From CALODL01 sp942492115 (GTDB lineage: Bacteria > Planctomycetota > Phycisphaerae > UBA1845 > CAIVHJ01), in the NCBI GenBank assembly GCA_942492115.1, contig CALODL010000035.1:1-64000 (forward strand): a stretch of 64,000 nt of DNA, written 5' to 3'. Position numbers and translations under genes: made by a program. Positions 52,863 to 62,379 of this stretch are shown here, piece by piece; position 1 is the stretch's first letter, and every line of letters starts with the position of its first letter. The notes under the pieces are model-generated. The model did not search any database. It saw only the letters and a list, made by a program, of their open reading frames with translations, and was not told the DNA's origin.

Positions 52863-55436
52863 ATGGCCAGGTACTGTTCCACGCTGCAGGAGGCCCGCGC
52901 CGCCGAGCACGGCAACAAGGCCGCCCATCTGGCTGCCGTGGCCCGACTGGATGTGAGGGTTCCGCCAACATGTGTCGTTGCGCGCAGCGCCCTCCGGGCC
53001 TTCATCGAACACAATGTCCTTGCGGATGCCATTCGCGACTGTGTCGCGGGCGTCGAATCGCGATCAGCGGCCGAGGCCGTGGTTGCCCATGAGCAGTTGA
53101 GCGCCGCCGCGACCGCTGCAGCATGGCCGATCGATGTTCGCGATGCCATCATGCAGTCTGCCGTGCCGCTATTCGATGCGGCCTGCTGTGGACTCGCCGT
53201 GCGTTCGTCTGCGACAGTCGAGGATACGGCGCATGCCAGTTGTGCGGGCGTGTTCGACAGCTACCTCGATGTCAGCGACACAGCCAGCTTGTTGCGGCGC
53301 GTCATCGATTGCTGGTGCTCGCTGTGGGCGCCGCGGTCTGTGCGCTACATGGCACGGTTGGGAATCGAGGCGCCCATCGATGCCATGGCTGTCATGATCC
53401 AGCCGGTACTCCAGGCGGTGTGCTCGGGTGTGACCTACACGGCCGACCCCGTGAGCGGGAACCCGTGGCGCTGCGTGACGCAGGCAGTTCGTGGCCTGTC
53501 GGTTGATCTCATGGGTGGCGGCGGCATAGGGGAGCGTTTCGTCAGCGACTGGACGGCAACATCGATCATCGAGTATGAGTCCGGCACTGCGGATCACATA
53601 CTCGAGGCCACGCCTGCCGGTGTCGTATCCCGTGCGTCACCTCGTATGGACGAGCGACCCGTCTTGAGCGACGATGCCGTGTTCGAGATCACCCGTGTCG
53701 CGCAGCGACTGGACCAGGCCCAGGGCCTGCGCCTCGATATGGAATGGGCCTTTGTTGCGGATGAACTTTACGTCGTGCAGGCCCGGCCGATGACCGCGCT
53801 GCCTGAGTTCTTTCCAGTCGAGCTGACGAAGAAACAACGGAGCCGTACATGGCAACCTGCGATGTTTTCGTTGCCGTTACGCTCCGACGTACCGCCGCAC
53901 TTCCTGACACCGCTGTATGGCGACCTCGATGAATCCGAGCTGTGGCATCGCTATCAGCCCGCCGGGTTCGTCCTGACCGGGGTGTGGACCGAGGCGATCG
54001 TGTGCAACGGCTATCGCTACTGTCCAGCGGAGCCCTTTCCGACATTCCTCGAGCACTTCGCCAGTCCGGCAGACTACGAGCCGTGGTTAAGTGTACACGA
54101 GGCACCCTACCGTGTGCGCTGGGATCGCCGTGTCGAGTCGCTTACCGCGCTGGCTTCCGATGCGCGCAGTGCGATCGAGTCGACAATGACTGCAGCCGAG
54201 TTGATTCCGACCATGTTCCAGGTGCGCGATCGCCTGTGGGACATGGCGTCGTTCGGGTGGAGCGGGCCACAGGCTCTGGGCTGGATGTGTGAAGGTGCGT
54301 TGAATCATGCCCTTGGCGAATGGGGTCTCGAAGCGGCATCACCTGACCTGATCAGCGGTGGCGCGGAATCGTACACCTTCCTGGTGACCCGTGATTTGCA
54401 GGTCCTCGGCCGCACGATCGACGAGCAGGCAGTTCACGAAGCGTTCGCTGACCGCGACATCGGTGCGGTTCTACCGTACCTTCTCGAACACCACGCCGAG
54501 TCCCATTTCCTGGCGCGACTCGAGCAGTTGTGCCGGCGCTATGGCAAGAATCCTCCAACCTGGTTCACCCGGGCCGCGGTCTTCGGTGGCCCCGCAGTCA
54601 ACGATGTGCAAATGATGCATAGCATCAAGAGCGCCATGAACGGCAGTGCGCGGTGTGTCATGGCAGTTCAGCAGGACGCACGTGCTCGGCGGCGCAGCGC
54701 TGAGCAGGATGTTCGAGCGTGTGTATCTTCGCATGGTCCGGGCGCAGTGCAGCGGTTCGACCGCCTGCTCGAGTGGACTCGTTACTGGACACAGGCACTA
54801 AACGACCGCCACGGACTGGGCGCTGGGTGGTTGTGGGAGCGTGATATCATCTGGCAGACCGGCGTTCGGCTGTGTGACGCGGGGCTGTGTGCCGCGCCGG
54901 AAGATATCCTGTTGTGCACCCGTGGGGATCTCGAGAGCTGGTGTACAACCGGCGATGACGCGCAATTGCATGCCAGGCTGGCGCACAACCGCAGGGCCTG
55001 GCAGCGCCATCGGCGGCTGGCGCCGCCTGCGACCCTGGGGGCGCCGCCGCCGGCGCTGGACCCGGTTGCATCGCCGCCTGAGTGTATGGGTAACGAGGCA
55101 GACACGTGGCATGGGCAAGGCGGCGGCGGTGGAGTTGTCATGGGACGGGCGCGGCGGATCGAGAACCTGTCGGACCCGGCGTTGTTCGACACCCTGACGG
55201 CCAGGGACATCCTGGTTTTTCCACAGCACATGATCCCATATGCCGATTGGCATTCACTACTCATGGTCGTCAAGGGTGTGGTATGTGCGGGGCGTCTGTC
55301 GCATCACCTGGCGCAGGTCGCACGGGAATGCGGCGTACCGATCATCAGCATGGTGACGGGTGACTTGACGGGCATCGAAGATAGCACGCCCCTGCGAATC
55401 GATGGACGCAGTGGACTGGTGTCTCGAAGCGAGTGA
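52863..55436 (+). CDS. PEP/pyruvate-binding enzyme, rifampin phosphotransferase-like architecture
   Basis: 857 aa. An N-terminal ATP-grasp of the PEP-synthase type (GNKAAHLAAVARL; VRSSATVEDTAHASCAGVFD; ITRVAQRLDQAQGLRLDMEW; VQARPMTALPE), a middle region of about 420 residues without membrane segments, and a C-terminal PEP-utilising His domain. The phosphohistidine is expected in GRLSHHLAQVARE (His814/His815). ATP-grasp/middle/His order and length match rifampin phosphotransferase and related antibiotic or small-molecule dikinases better than PEP synthase, which has an extra PEP-binding barrel. The substrate cannot be told. Confidence 0.82.
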   Translation: MARYCSTLQEARAAEHGNKAAHLAAVARLDVRVPPTCVVARSALRAFIEHNVLADAIRDCVAGVESRSAAEAVVAHEQLSAAATAAAWPIDVRDAIMQSAVPLFDAACCGLAVRSSATVEDTAHASCAGVFDSYLDVSDTASLLRRVIDCWCSLWAPRSVRYMARLGIEAPIDAMAVMIQPVLQAVCSGVTYTADPVSGNPWRCVTQAVRGLSVDLMGGGGIGERFVSDWTATSIIEYESGTADHILEATPAGVVSRASPRMDERPVLSDDAVFEITRVAQRLDQAQGLRLDMEWAFVADELYVVQARPMTALPEFFPVELTKKQRSRTWQPAMFSLPLRSDVPPHFLTPLYGDLDESELWHRYQPAGFVLTGVWTEAIVCNGYRYCPAEPFPTFLEHFASPADYEPWLSVHEAPYRVRWDRRVESLTALASDARSAIESTMTAAELIPTMFQVRDRLWDMASFGWSGPQALGWMCEGALNHALGEWGLEAASPDLISGGAESYTFLVTRDLQVLGRTIDEQAVHEAFADRDIGAVLPYLLEHHAESHFLARLEQLCRRYGKNPPTWFTRAAVFGGPAVNDVQMMHSIKSAMNGSARCVMAVQQDARARRRSAEQDVRACVSSHGPGAVQRFDRLLEWTRYWTQALNDRHGLGAGWLWERDIIWQTGVRLCDAGLCAAPEDILLCTRGDLESWCTTGDDAQLHARLAHNRRAWQRHRRLAPPATLGAPPPALDPVASPPECMGNEADTWHGQGGGGGVVMGRARRIENLSDPALFDTLTARDILVFPQHMIPYADWHSLLMVVKGVVCAGRLSHHLAQVARECGVPIISMVTGDLTGIEDSTPLRIDGRSGLVSRSE

Positions 55437-55509
55437 TGTGAGCGCGGTCGGGCGCGTGGCACGGTGGCCTGGCATGGGCCGGGCTATTCTTTCGCGCGGG
55501 TTGCTGTCG

Positions 55510-56535
55510 TTACTCCTCGGCCAGTTTCCAGCCTGCGTGAAAACTACGACCAAGAGTGATGATGTTGTGGATGAGCTGGTTATACTCCACGCCGGTGGCC
55601 TCGGCGGCACACGCAAAGTCCTCGTCGAGCGACAGGTCGGGATTGGGGTTGGGCTCGAGCAGGAACACCTGGCCATCTTCGGTCAACCGCAGGTCCATTC
55701 GTGCATAGCCACTGAGTCCCAGGATGCGATAGGCTCTCTTGCACATGCGCGTGATCTTGTTACTGAGGTCGTCGGGTAGGTCTTTGGCGGCAGCAGTCAT
55801 GACACCGACTTCCTTCTGGTACGCGATATCCCACTTGATCTTGGACGTTGCGATGCGCGGCACGCCTTCGGGGAGGTTCTCGAAAGTCATCTCCCAGATC
55901 GGCAGCGTCTTGAGGCGGTGGTTGCCCAGGACGCCGACATACAGCTCTCGACCTTGGATGAACTGTTCGGCGATGGCATCCGTTTCGAGATTGTTGTGGA
56001 TGAACCCGATGCGTTCATTGAGCTTGTCGTCGTCGTGTACGACCGACGCCTGCGCGATACCCACCGACCCGTGTTCGGTCGCCGACTTGACGATGAGGGG
56101 GAATTCGAGTCGCCGAGGGCGCCTGACAGCACGGCCGATAGGAAACCCCGCGAACTCCGGTACACGGATATGGTGGTGGCGGAGGATCTTCTTCATGATC
56201 GCCTTGTCGTCCGCCAGGATCAGTCCGGTGGGGTTGCATCCCGTGTACGGCTGACGCATCAGCTCGAGGAAGCCCATGACATACGCGACGTAAGTTCCGA
56301 GACCGGAGAATTCCTCGAGCAGATTGAACACGACATGTGGTTTGTAGTCGTTGATCAGTTTACGGAGTGGGGTCAGGTCATTGTCGACCCCGAGTGCCTG
56401 GACCTTGTGGCCGAGGTGCTCAATGGCGGTCAGGACATCGTATTCGGCTTTCCAGTCACGAATGTCCTTATCGCTCATGCCCGAAATATCGTCGGGCGGT
56501 ACCAGTTCTTTGTGCATCACCGCGATTATGCGCAT
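55510..56535 (-). CDS. D-alanine-D-alanine ligase-like ATP-grasp enzyme
   Basis: 341 aa. Central domain motifs include VFNLLEEFSGLG, PYTGCNPTGLILADDKAIMK, FPLIVKSATEHGSVGI, QFIQGRELYVGVLG and EPNPNPDLSLDEDF (metal-binding ligands). This is the ATP-grasp fold of Ddl, but the N-terminal substrate loops differ from true Ddl. The gene is only four bases from the end of the metallopeptidase gene, and the two are transcribed together (metallopeptidase first). ATP-grasp enzymes paired with peptidases often make or modify short peptides or amides. Confidence 0.85.
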   Translation of the reverse strand: MRIIAVMHKELVPPDDISGMSDKDIRDWKAEYDVLTAIEHLGHKVQALGVDNDLTPLRKLINDYKPHVVFNLLEEFSGLGTYVAYVMGFLELMRQPYTGCNPTGLILADDKAIMKKILRHHHIRVPEFAGFPIGRAVRRPRRLEFPLIVKSATEHGSVGIAQASVVHDDDKLNERIGFIHNNLETDAIAEQFIQGRELYVGVLGNHRLKTLPIWEMTFENLPEGVPRIATSKIKWDIAYQKEVGVMTAAAKDLPDDLSNKITRMCKRAYRILGLSGYARMDLRLTEDGQVFLLEPNPNPDLSLDEDFACAAEATGVEYNQLIHNIITLGRSFHAGWKLAEE

Positions 56536-56539
56536 GTCA

Positions 56540-57586
56540 TCACATGGCCAGTCGGTGGCGGCCTCCGTGCAGGTAGTTCATCGTTTGGATACTGAGCAAG
56601 ATAGCTGCCTCTGTCTTGAGTTGTTCTTCCGGGGCACCGACGAAAAGATCCATCCTGCGGGACCGCACGATCATGTCCTTCAGTACGAGGTCGATCGTGT
56701 ACTGGTACTCGCCCGTCCACCGGGCGACCATACGTCGCAGGTCCGGACGAACGCGACACAGAAAGCGTGAGGCGCTCTCGCCTCCGGTGTCGACCTCCTG
56801 GAACAACCGACGCAGGTCACGATCATAAATATCGGGAAAGTCGATCCCGTATCGCCCCCGCTTTTCCGCATAGTGCTCCCGCAGGGTCATTTTCAGCTGG
56901 CTCAACGGCTCTTCTCGTGCCCGTGAGCGGACCGGGGCGGGAACGTCGGCCAGAGTATTCATCAATTCGTCGACAAAGTTGAGTTTCTTCAGAACCACGG
57001 GCCACTGCTTGTAGCGTTTGCGCCACTGGGCACCTGGCGTCAGCCAGACGGCGAAGGTTTCAGCAAAATCCTCAGTCGGGTGGCTCTGCGCGTACCAGTA
57101 GTCAAGATGGAGAACGAACCGCCGGCTGGTCGGTTTGGGGTGGTAGTAATCGGGGTAGGGCAGAGAGCTCTTGCCAAATAGATGTTGCCATTTGCGTTTG
57201 CGCCGCAGGCGATAGGCCGTGTCGATTGCATGTCCAACCTCGTGGCGCAACAGCTTCATACACCATCTTTGCGTACCGCCCTCGACTTCGAGCATTTGTC
57301 GGGCCTCGAGTTTCATGAGGCGCGGATGGGCCAGGTAGAAGGGGATGGCCACTCCAGGGATGCCGTCAGGGGAGAACCACTCTGCGGACAGCCAGAAATG
57401 GGGCCGAAAGCGTAGCTTGCGGTGTCGGAGTTCCTCGAGCACCCGCGCGACACATGACTCGAGGAGCGTGCTCTCGATCTTCAGCTTGAGATCACAGAGT
57501 CTCAGGTCGAGAAGCTGATCATCGGGCAACTTCCACCAGGATGCCGGAACCTTACGTTGGATTCGAGGGCGTCGGGTTGGTTTCAT
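56540..57586 (-). CDS. Putative zinc metallopeptidase paired with an ATP-grasp enzyme
   Basis: 348 aa, no signal peptide. The zinc motif HEVGH is at residues 115-119 (RHEVGHAIDTAY), and a further acidic ligand may be in THPTEDFAETFAVWL-type text (SHPTEDFAETFAVW). Domain type resembles the 'putative zinc-binding metallopeptidase' proteins that occur beside ATP-grasp genes in planctomycetes and myxobacteria. ATG 57586 is the first that leaves the conserved MKPTRRPRIQRKVP start; no ribosome binding site is obvious. The two genes probably form a peptide-modifying pair. Confidence 0.8.
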   Translation of the reverse strand: MKPTRRPRIQRKVPASWWKLPDDQLLDLRLCDLKLKIESTLLESCVARVLEELRHRKLRFRPHFWLSAEWFSPDGIPGVAIPFYLAHPRLMKLEARQMLEVEGGTQRWCMKLLRHEVGHAIDTAYRLRRKRKWQHLFGKSSLPYPDYYHPKPTSRRFVLHLDYWYAQSHPTEDFAETFAVWLTPGAQWRKRYKQWPVVLKKLNFVDELMNTLADVPAPVRSRAREEPLSQLKMTLREHYAEKRGRYGIDFPDIYDRDLRRLFQEVDTGGESASRFLCRVRPDLRRMVARWTGEYQYTIDLVLKDMIVRSRRMDLFVGAPEEQLKTEAAILLSIQTMNYLHGGRHRLAM

Positions 57587-58115
57587 TGCTATCGTCGGAT
57601 CATGGTTTCCTGTCTGATCAACGGTATCCGCTGCAACGCATCGAGTGGGCATGTGCTATCGGTTGAATCTACCATTTATCAGATGGAATCACACAGGGTG
57701 CAATTCAGTGTATCGCTGGGCGGCACATTCGCAAAGCGAATTGCATGCCGAGCGCACAGCGAGTTCGCTGCGTGGTTTCGGCAGTGCGTTGACTCGGTGG
57801 TTCCATGAATGGATCGGCGATTTGTGCTGCGGTGGACAGTTCCAATTGGCGACGACATCCGGATCACGTCGATGGATCGATATCGCGACAACACACCACT
57901 TGATGATGGGTGGCGGTGGTCATGGGGGGGGCGGCCAATCGCGGTGGCAGGCCCGAGCGCGCATGGTGCCGGCGACGCTCCAGGGCACCAGGCCGACGAT
58001 TTAAGATCATGTTGGGGAGATATTTACGCCTCAGGTTGCTGGCGTCCGTCTGGACTGCCGTGCTATCATCGTGACCATGCCCCACCCGCAGTGCTGAACA
58101 GGAGTATTCACCCTT
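57587..58115. other. Gene-free stretch between divergent transcripts
   Basis: About 530 bases. Open frames here are short and arginine-rich and show no codon-usage or domain support. The only sites I would name are AGGAG at about 58100, serving the acyltransferase gene, and the imperfect GCATTCGCAAAGCGAATTGC palindrome at about 57725. No repeat of the FHB family seen. Confidence 0.4.
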
Positions 58116-59336
58116 ATGGACCGTCAACCCTTCAGGACACCGCCGCAGTGGTGGCCGCCGCGATTGAGTCCGTGGTGGGTGAGGTTCTGGCGCTGGCGTC
58201 GGCGTTATGTACGGGAGCGCATTCAGCGTGTGCTGGAGGTCGACGTGCAGGGGTTGGACCATGTCCGTGATGCTGTCCGCGCTGGTCACGGCGTGCTCAT
58301 TACGCCCAACCATCCCGGGCACGCCGATTCCTACCTGTTACACGTGGCGATCGATCGGCTGGGTATGCCCTTCTATTTCATGACGGCTTGGCAGGTCTTC
58401 GAGCGTTATGGGTTCGTCGGGCGACTTCTTCTTCAGCATCACGGCTGCTTCAGTATCGACCGGGAAGGCCGTGACATGCGGGCCTTCAAACAAGCGGTCG
58501 AGATCATGGCGGAACGATCGAACCCGCTGGTCATTTTTCCGGAGGGGGAGGTGTATCATGTGAATGAACGGCTGACGCCATTTCGAGAGGGTGCCGCCGC
58601 CATGGCGCAGGCGGCCGCGCGCCGCGGAAAGCGTCCGGTCGTGTGTATCCCCTGTGCCCTCATGTACCACTATGTCGAGGATCCCACGAAACAGTTGCTC
58701 GATATGACGGCTCGAATCGAAAGCTCTTTCTTCTGGCGTCCGCGTCCCGATCTGTCATTGCCTGAGAGGATTTACCGTATCGCTGAAGGTCTACTGTCGT
58801 TGAAAGAAATCGAACGCCTGGGGTACTCCTGCCGCGGTTCATTGCCTGAGAGAACGGACCATCTGGCCGATGCCGTCCTGAAGCCGCTCGAGTCCACTTA
58901 TGGCATGACCGACGGCACTGGAACCATTCCGGAACGCGTCAAAGTGCTGCGTCAGGCGGCGATTCAGCGCATGGAGCATGATGGGGCAAGCGACGCGGAT
59001 GTTGCAGCGTCGATGAATCATCTGGACGACGCATTCTTCGCCTTGCAACTCTTCAGTTATCCCGGTGATTATGTTTCCGAGAAGCCCTCGCTGGAGAGGG
59101 TCGCCGAGACACTCGACAAGCTCGAAGAGGATGTCATCGGTCCACGGACCGCGACCATTCGCGGTGCCCGGCGCGGTACGGTGTCGTTCGGGGAACCCAT
59201 TGCCGTCGAATCGGCCCGGGGGCCCGGAGGCGGGCGGCGCGCAGCGGAGTTGACCCGCACACTGGAGACAGCAGTGCAGGCGCTCATCGATGACATTTCG
59301 CCACCCGAACGGTCGTTCGGCCATATCCCGCACTGA
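58116..59336 (+). CDS. PlsC-type 1-acylglycerol-3-phosphate acyltransferase family protein
   Basis: 406 aa. The catalytic NH(x4)D motif is NHPGHAD (His66, Asp71). The substrate motif is FPEGEVYHVNERLTPFREGA, and a later VVCIPCAL matches the proline/hydrophobic block III of the family. The C-terminal ~200 residues, with LLSLKEIERLGYSC and a helical tail, exceed the usual PlsC length (about 240), so a second domain of unknown role is fused. Membrane association is expected through basic residues in WVRFWRWRRRYVRE. Probably glycerophospholipid or lipid-modification pathway. Confidence 0.85.
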   Translation: MDRQPFRTPPQWWPPRLSPWWVRFWRWRRRYVRERIQRVLEVDVQGLDHVRDAVRAGHGVLITPNHPGHADSYLLHVAIDRLGMPFYFMTAWQVFERYGFVGRLLLQHHGCFSIDREGRDMRAFKQAVEIMAERSNPLVIFPEGEVYHVNERLTPFREGAAAMAQAAARRGKRPVVCIPCALMYHYVEDPTKQLLDMTARIESSFFWRPRPDLSLPERIYRIAEGLLSLKEIERLGYSCRGSLPERTDHLADAVLKPLESTYGMTDGTGTIPERVKVLRQAAIQRMEHDGASDADVAASMNHLDDAFFALQLFSYPGDYVSEKPSLERVAETLDKLEEDVIGPRTATIRGARRGTVSFGEPIAVESARGPGGGRRAAELTRTLETAVQALIDDISPPERSFGHIPH

Positions 59337-59343
59337 GTCACGA

Positions 59344-61836
59344 TCAGTCGGGTTCGGCTGCGTCCGGCGTGGGATCACGGAACACGAACTCGCCTCGTGC
59401 GACACTCCAGTCAGCGCCGAAAAACCCGGTAGCCACAATACCCGCTGCACCGCGCGTCGGTGTCGTGCCGTCGAATACCGTGACGTCCGGGTAGGCTATC
59501 CCTGAGACGAAGTAAGGCAAGCGGTCGGTGATGCGCATACCGGCCAGGCCCGTTCCGCCTACGACGCCGACGGCAGCACGGTGGCTGCCCATCCGCGGCC
59601 GAATCATGATGCATCCGAGATCCGATCCATAAAGCGTACGCTCGCCCAGGCGTATGCTGCCACGCGTGAGGGCGATGTCGTCATCGGTCAGGACAACCGC
59701 CCAGGCCGAATTGGTCTGGGCGTTACCATATAGGATCACGTTGCGTTGAGCGGTGGGAGCGCCGCGGAATTGCACATCGGACATCACCTCGACGGATGCA
59801 TTGGCTCGATAGAGAAACGCATCAGCATCGAAGCGTGCCTTGGCCCGCGCCCAGGCGATTTCCTCTTCCGAACCGCGCGTTCCGTAGACCAGGATGAAGC
59901 GATTGCGAAAGACATCCTTGAATGGGCCGTTGCGCTGGGGGCCCTTGAGTCCTGGAGCCGGGGGCGCGGAGAACGTCCATTCGTGCTGCCGACGCTCCAG
60001 CCACACCTGGGCGGCGCCCGGCCAGGGGCACGTCAGCGTATGGCCGTCGATTTCGAATGTCATCTCCGGGCCGGGTGCGAATGGCGTGACATCGAAGGCC
60101 ATCCGCGCCACGTTGTCAGTCGTGCCCCACAATCGCCGTGAGGCCGGATCGAAGCGCAGGGTCGCGCGGCTGGGCGCGAGAGCTATCTTCTGGCCGTGGA
60201 TCGTCAGCCAGTGGCAGGTCGACGAAATGCCGGGGTTGGCCGTGACGAATTCGATGTCACGAAGTTCGTTGCTTCGCGGAATACGCCGGCGGCTGAACAG
60301 GTCGAACATCGGCGCCCAATCGAGACACTCGGCGCCGGGTTCTTCGGGCTCGTCCCACCAATGACCCGCACCGGGTTGTTCGTGATAGTGCATGTCTTCG
60401 TGAAATGCCGCGAGGTGTTCGCGCATCTGGCGTGCTTGAGCCACGGGCACATTATCGTCTGCGTCGCCGTGCAGAATGTAGACGCCGAGCTGGCGAAGAT
60501 TGCGTGACAACAGGCGCGTGCGACTCGGCGTGGTCGTGCGCTCGAGCAGCCGTCCGATCGCAGTGGAGTCATCTGCGTAGTGTCCGCCACCGTAGGACCA
60601 GAAGCTCATCCACCCGGCACTGGGGCCGACTGCTGCGAATCGATCGGGAAATGTAGCGGCGAGTTGCCAGGCACCGTGTCCCCCCATGGAGTGTCCACTC
60701 GAAAAGACGCGTTGTGGGTCGTGTTTGAAATGTTTCGATGCATCCGCCAGTGTTTCGAGTGCATCCATGCGTCCCCAGTCCTCCCAGTCAAAGCCGTAAG
60801 GGCGGCGATTGGTCGGGGCGACGATATGCGTCCAGGTTTTGGCGACATACGACCCAGCCTGGTTCCAGGCTTCGACGCCGGCACCATGTGTGGACAGAAT
60901 CAGGCCCGGCAGAGGATCGTGTGCCGACAGCGGTGCGGCCGGAACAACCGCGTAGTACTGGACGCTGCCGTCGACTGCGCTGACAAATGTGCGGCGTTGT
61001 TGGGCGCCCGGCTCACGGATGTGGATTGTGATCGTTGCCGTGTGCGCAGGGTCCTGGTCTGCGCTCAGGTGCACAGCCAGCGCCAGCTCTTGGCTACCCG
61101 GCACAGTCGCCGGCGGGCATGCGACCTTAAAGGGTACCTTGCGCGCGCTCAGTGCCGGCAACGCGGGCAGCTCGGTCTTCAGCGGCGGCGCGGTACCGAC
61201 GGTAGCAGTGATCGTCGCTCCGGTAATCTCCGCCGTGGTGTTATTCAACACCACGATTGCGGCATTGGCAGGCGCGCGGCTGCGCGTCAGCAGATCCGGC
61301 AGTGTTGCATCTCCCGTATGAATCTCGAGGCCGGAGACCGGATTGACCAGGCGCGCGGACAGGTTGCGACTGCACAAAAACAGCAGCTCGTTGCGACCGG
61401 GTATGAGACGGATCGGCGTACGCGTGTAGCCCAAGCCGTATGGGTCACCGTAGCGTGGCTGCCCGTTGACGTAGACCAGGCTGTGGCCGGACGCTTCGAT
61501 GACCACGGTGCGGCCGGTGTCGACATCGATTGGCCACCACACATAGGAGCCCCGTGTGGTGGGTGGGGTGAGTGTACCCTTCGGCGTACCGTGGGCGACG
61601 CCCCATGCAGTCAAGTCGCCGTTGACGGCTTGCACTTCGACTCCGGCAGTCGGCGCCTGCCAGCGGCCGCTGGCCATCGCGGCCATGACCGGGTCGCGCG
61701 GTACCGGGATGCGCCCACTGATGCCGGTTGGTGGCAAAACCAACACCTTGCCAGGAAGGACAGCGGCGCGGTCGATTGGCGTGGCCGGTTCGAGGTCCGC
61801 TCCTGCGATCACGATGAGAATGAGCCAATATGTCAT
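59344..61836 (-). CDS. Large secreted serine esterase/peptidase-like protein
   Basis: 830 aa. Signal peptide (MTYWLILIVIAGADL). An N-terminal beta-rich section of about 260 residues contains YVNGQPRYGDPYGLGYTRTP and IRLIPGRNELLFL, carbohydrate- or membrane-facing text. The prolyl-oligopeptidase-like alpha/beta hydrolase core has STHGAGVEAW (oxyanion hole), the nucleophile elbow SSGHSMGGHGAW, an acid in HGDADDNVP, and a catalytic His in GAGHWW. The remaining ~300 residues are a further beta-rich C-terminal domain. Related planctomycete proteins are annotated as esterase/peptidase with a beta domain. It is convergent with the acyltransferase gene. Confidence 0.85.
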   Translation of the reverse strand: MTYWLILIVIAGADLEPATPIDRAAVLPGKVLVLPPTGISGRIPVPRDPVMAAMASGRWQAPTAGVEVQAVNGDLTAWGVAHGTPKGTLTPPTTRGSYVWWPIDVDTGRTVVIEASGHSLVYVNGQPRYGDPYGLGYTRTPIRLIPGRNELLFLCSRNLSARLVNPVSGLEIHTGDATLPDLLTRSRAPANAAIVVLNNTTAEITGATITATVGTAPPLKTELPALPALSARKVPFKVACPPATVPGSQELALAVHLSADQDPAHTATITIHIREPGAQQRRTFVSAVDGSVQYYAVVPAAPLSAHDPLPGLILSTHGAGVEAWNQAGSYVAKTWTHIVAPTNRRPYGFDWEDWGRMDALETLADASKHFKHDPQRVFSSGHSMGGHGAWQLAATFPDRFAAVGPSAGWMSFWSYGGGHYADDSTAIGRLLERTTTPSRTRLLSRNLRQLGVYILHGDADDNVPVAQARQMREHLAAFHEDMHYHEQPGAGHWWDEPEEPGAECLDWAPMFDLFSRRRIPRSNELRDIEFVTANPGISSTCHWLTIHGQKIALAPSRATLRFDPASRRLWGTTDNVARMAFDVTPFAPGPEMTFEIDGHTLTCPWPGAAQVWLERRQHEWTFSAPPAPGLKGPQRNGPFKDVFRNRFILVYGTRGSEEEIAWARAKARFDADAFLYRANASVEVMSDVQFRGAPTAQRNVILYGNAQTNSAWAVVLTDDDIALTRGSIRLGERTLYGSDLGCIMIRPRMGSHRAAVGVVGGTGLAGMRITDRLPYFVSGIAYPDVTVFDGTTPTRGAAGIVATGFFGADWSVARGEFVFRDPTPDAAEPD

Positions 61837-62011
61837 GGGATTGGTGAACTGATCATGACGGAGTGCGGCTTCCGATCGCGCCCTCATGCTCCATGTCCTG
61901 AGCGGCTTCGCCGACCGCTTTCCCCCGCGACGACGACTGCCTCGAACCCTCCGTCACGAGTGCGTCAACAGGGATCATGTGCGAAGGCCCAGCGCGGAAT
62001 GTTGCAGAACC

Positions 62012-62040
62012 AAAAAAAAGGCCGCCCCGAAGGACGGCCC
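62012..62040 (-). terminator. Rho-independent terminator of the RRM protein gene
   Basis: On the minus strand GGCCGTCCTTCGGGGCGGCC with a short loop, followed by eight T residues. About 22 bases after the RRM stop codon (62062). Confidence 0.85.
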
Positions 62041-62061
62041 TGTGCTCGTATCGTTGGATGC

Positions 62062-62379
62062 TTAGTAGCGCCCGCCGCCGCCGCCACCACCGTAGCCGCC
62101 GCGACCACCGCCGCCTCCGCCGCCACGCGGTTCACGTGGTCTGGCTTCATTGACATTGAGCGTGCGGCCGCCTTGCTGCTGTCCATTGAGCCCGTCGATC
62201 GCCGACTGAGCTTCCTCGTCGGTGCTCATTTCGACGAACCCGAAGCCCTTGCTCCGGCCCGTTGCACGATCTTCAATGATCTGCGCACTCTCGACCGTTC
62301 CATACTCGGTGAACAGTTGTTCCAGTTCGGATGCGTTGACATCGTAACTCAGGTTCCCAACATACAGTTTCTTACCCAT
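62062..62379 (-). CDS. Glycine-rich RRM RNA-binding protein
   Basis: 105 aa. One RRM: RNP2 is LYVGNL (about residues 5-10) and RNP1 is KGFGFVEM (about 44-51). A Gly/Arg tail of ~25 residues (PREPRGGGG to GGYGGGGGGGRY) resembles the glycine-rich RNA-binding proteins of cyanobacteria and planctomycetes, which are cold-inducible RNA chaperones. The ATG at 62379 follows AGGAAAG. A long untranslated leader may be present in the 62380-62845 gap, as for other cold-induced RRM genes; this is not visible directly. Confidence 0.92.
   Translation of the reverse strand: MGKKLYVGNLSYDVNASELEQLFTEYGTVESAQIIEDRATGRSKGFGFVEMSTDEEAQSAIDGLNGQQQGGRTLNVNEARPREPRGGGGGGGRGGYGGGGGGGRY

Noticed and set aside
61905..61945. 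A third relic of the element repeat (GACCGCTTTCCCCCGCGACG)
   Set aside because: Only this short string resembles the repeat core; the hairpin and flanks are missing, so it may be chance in GC-rich DNA.
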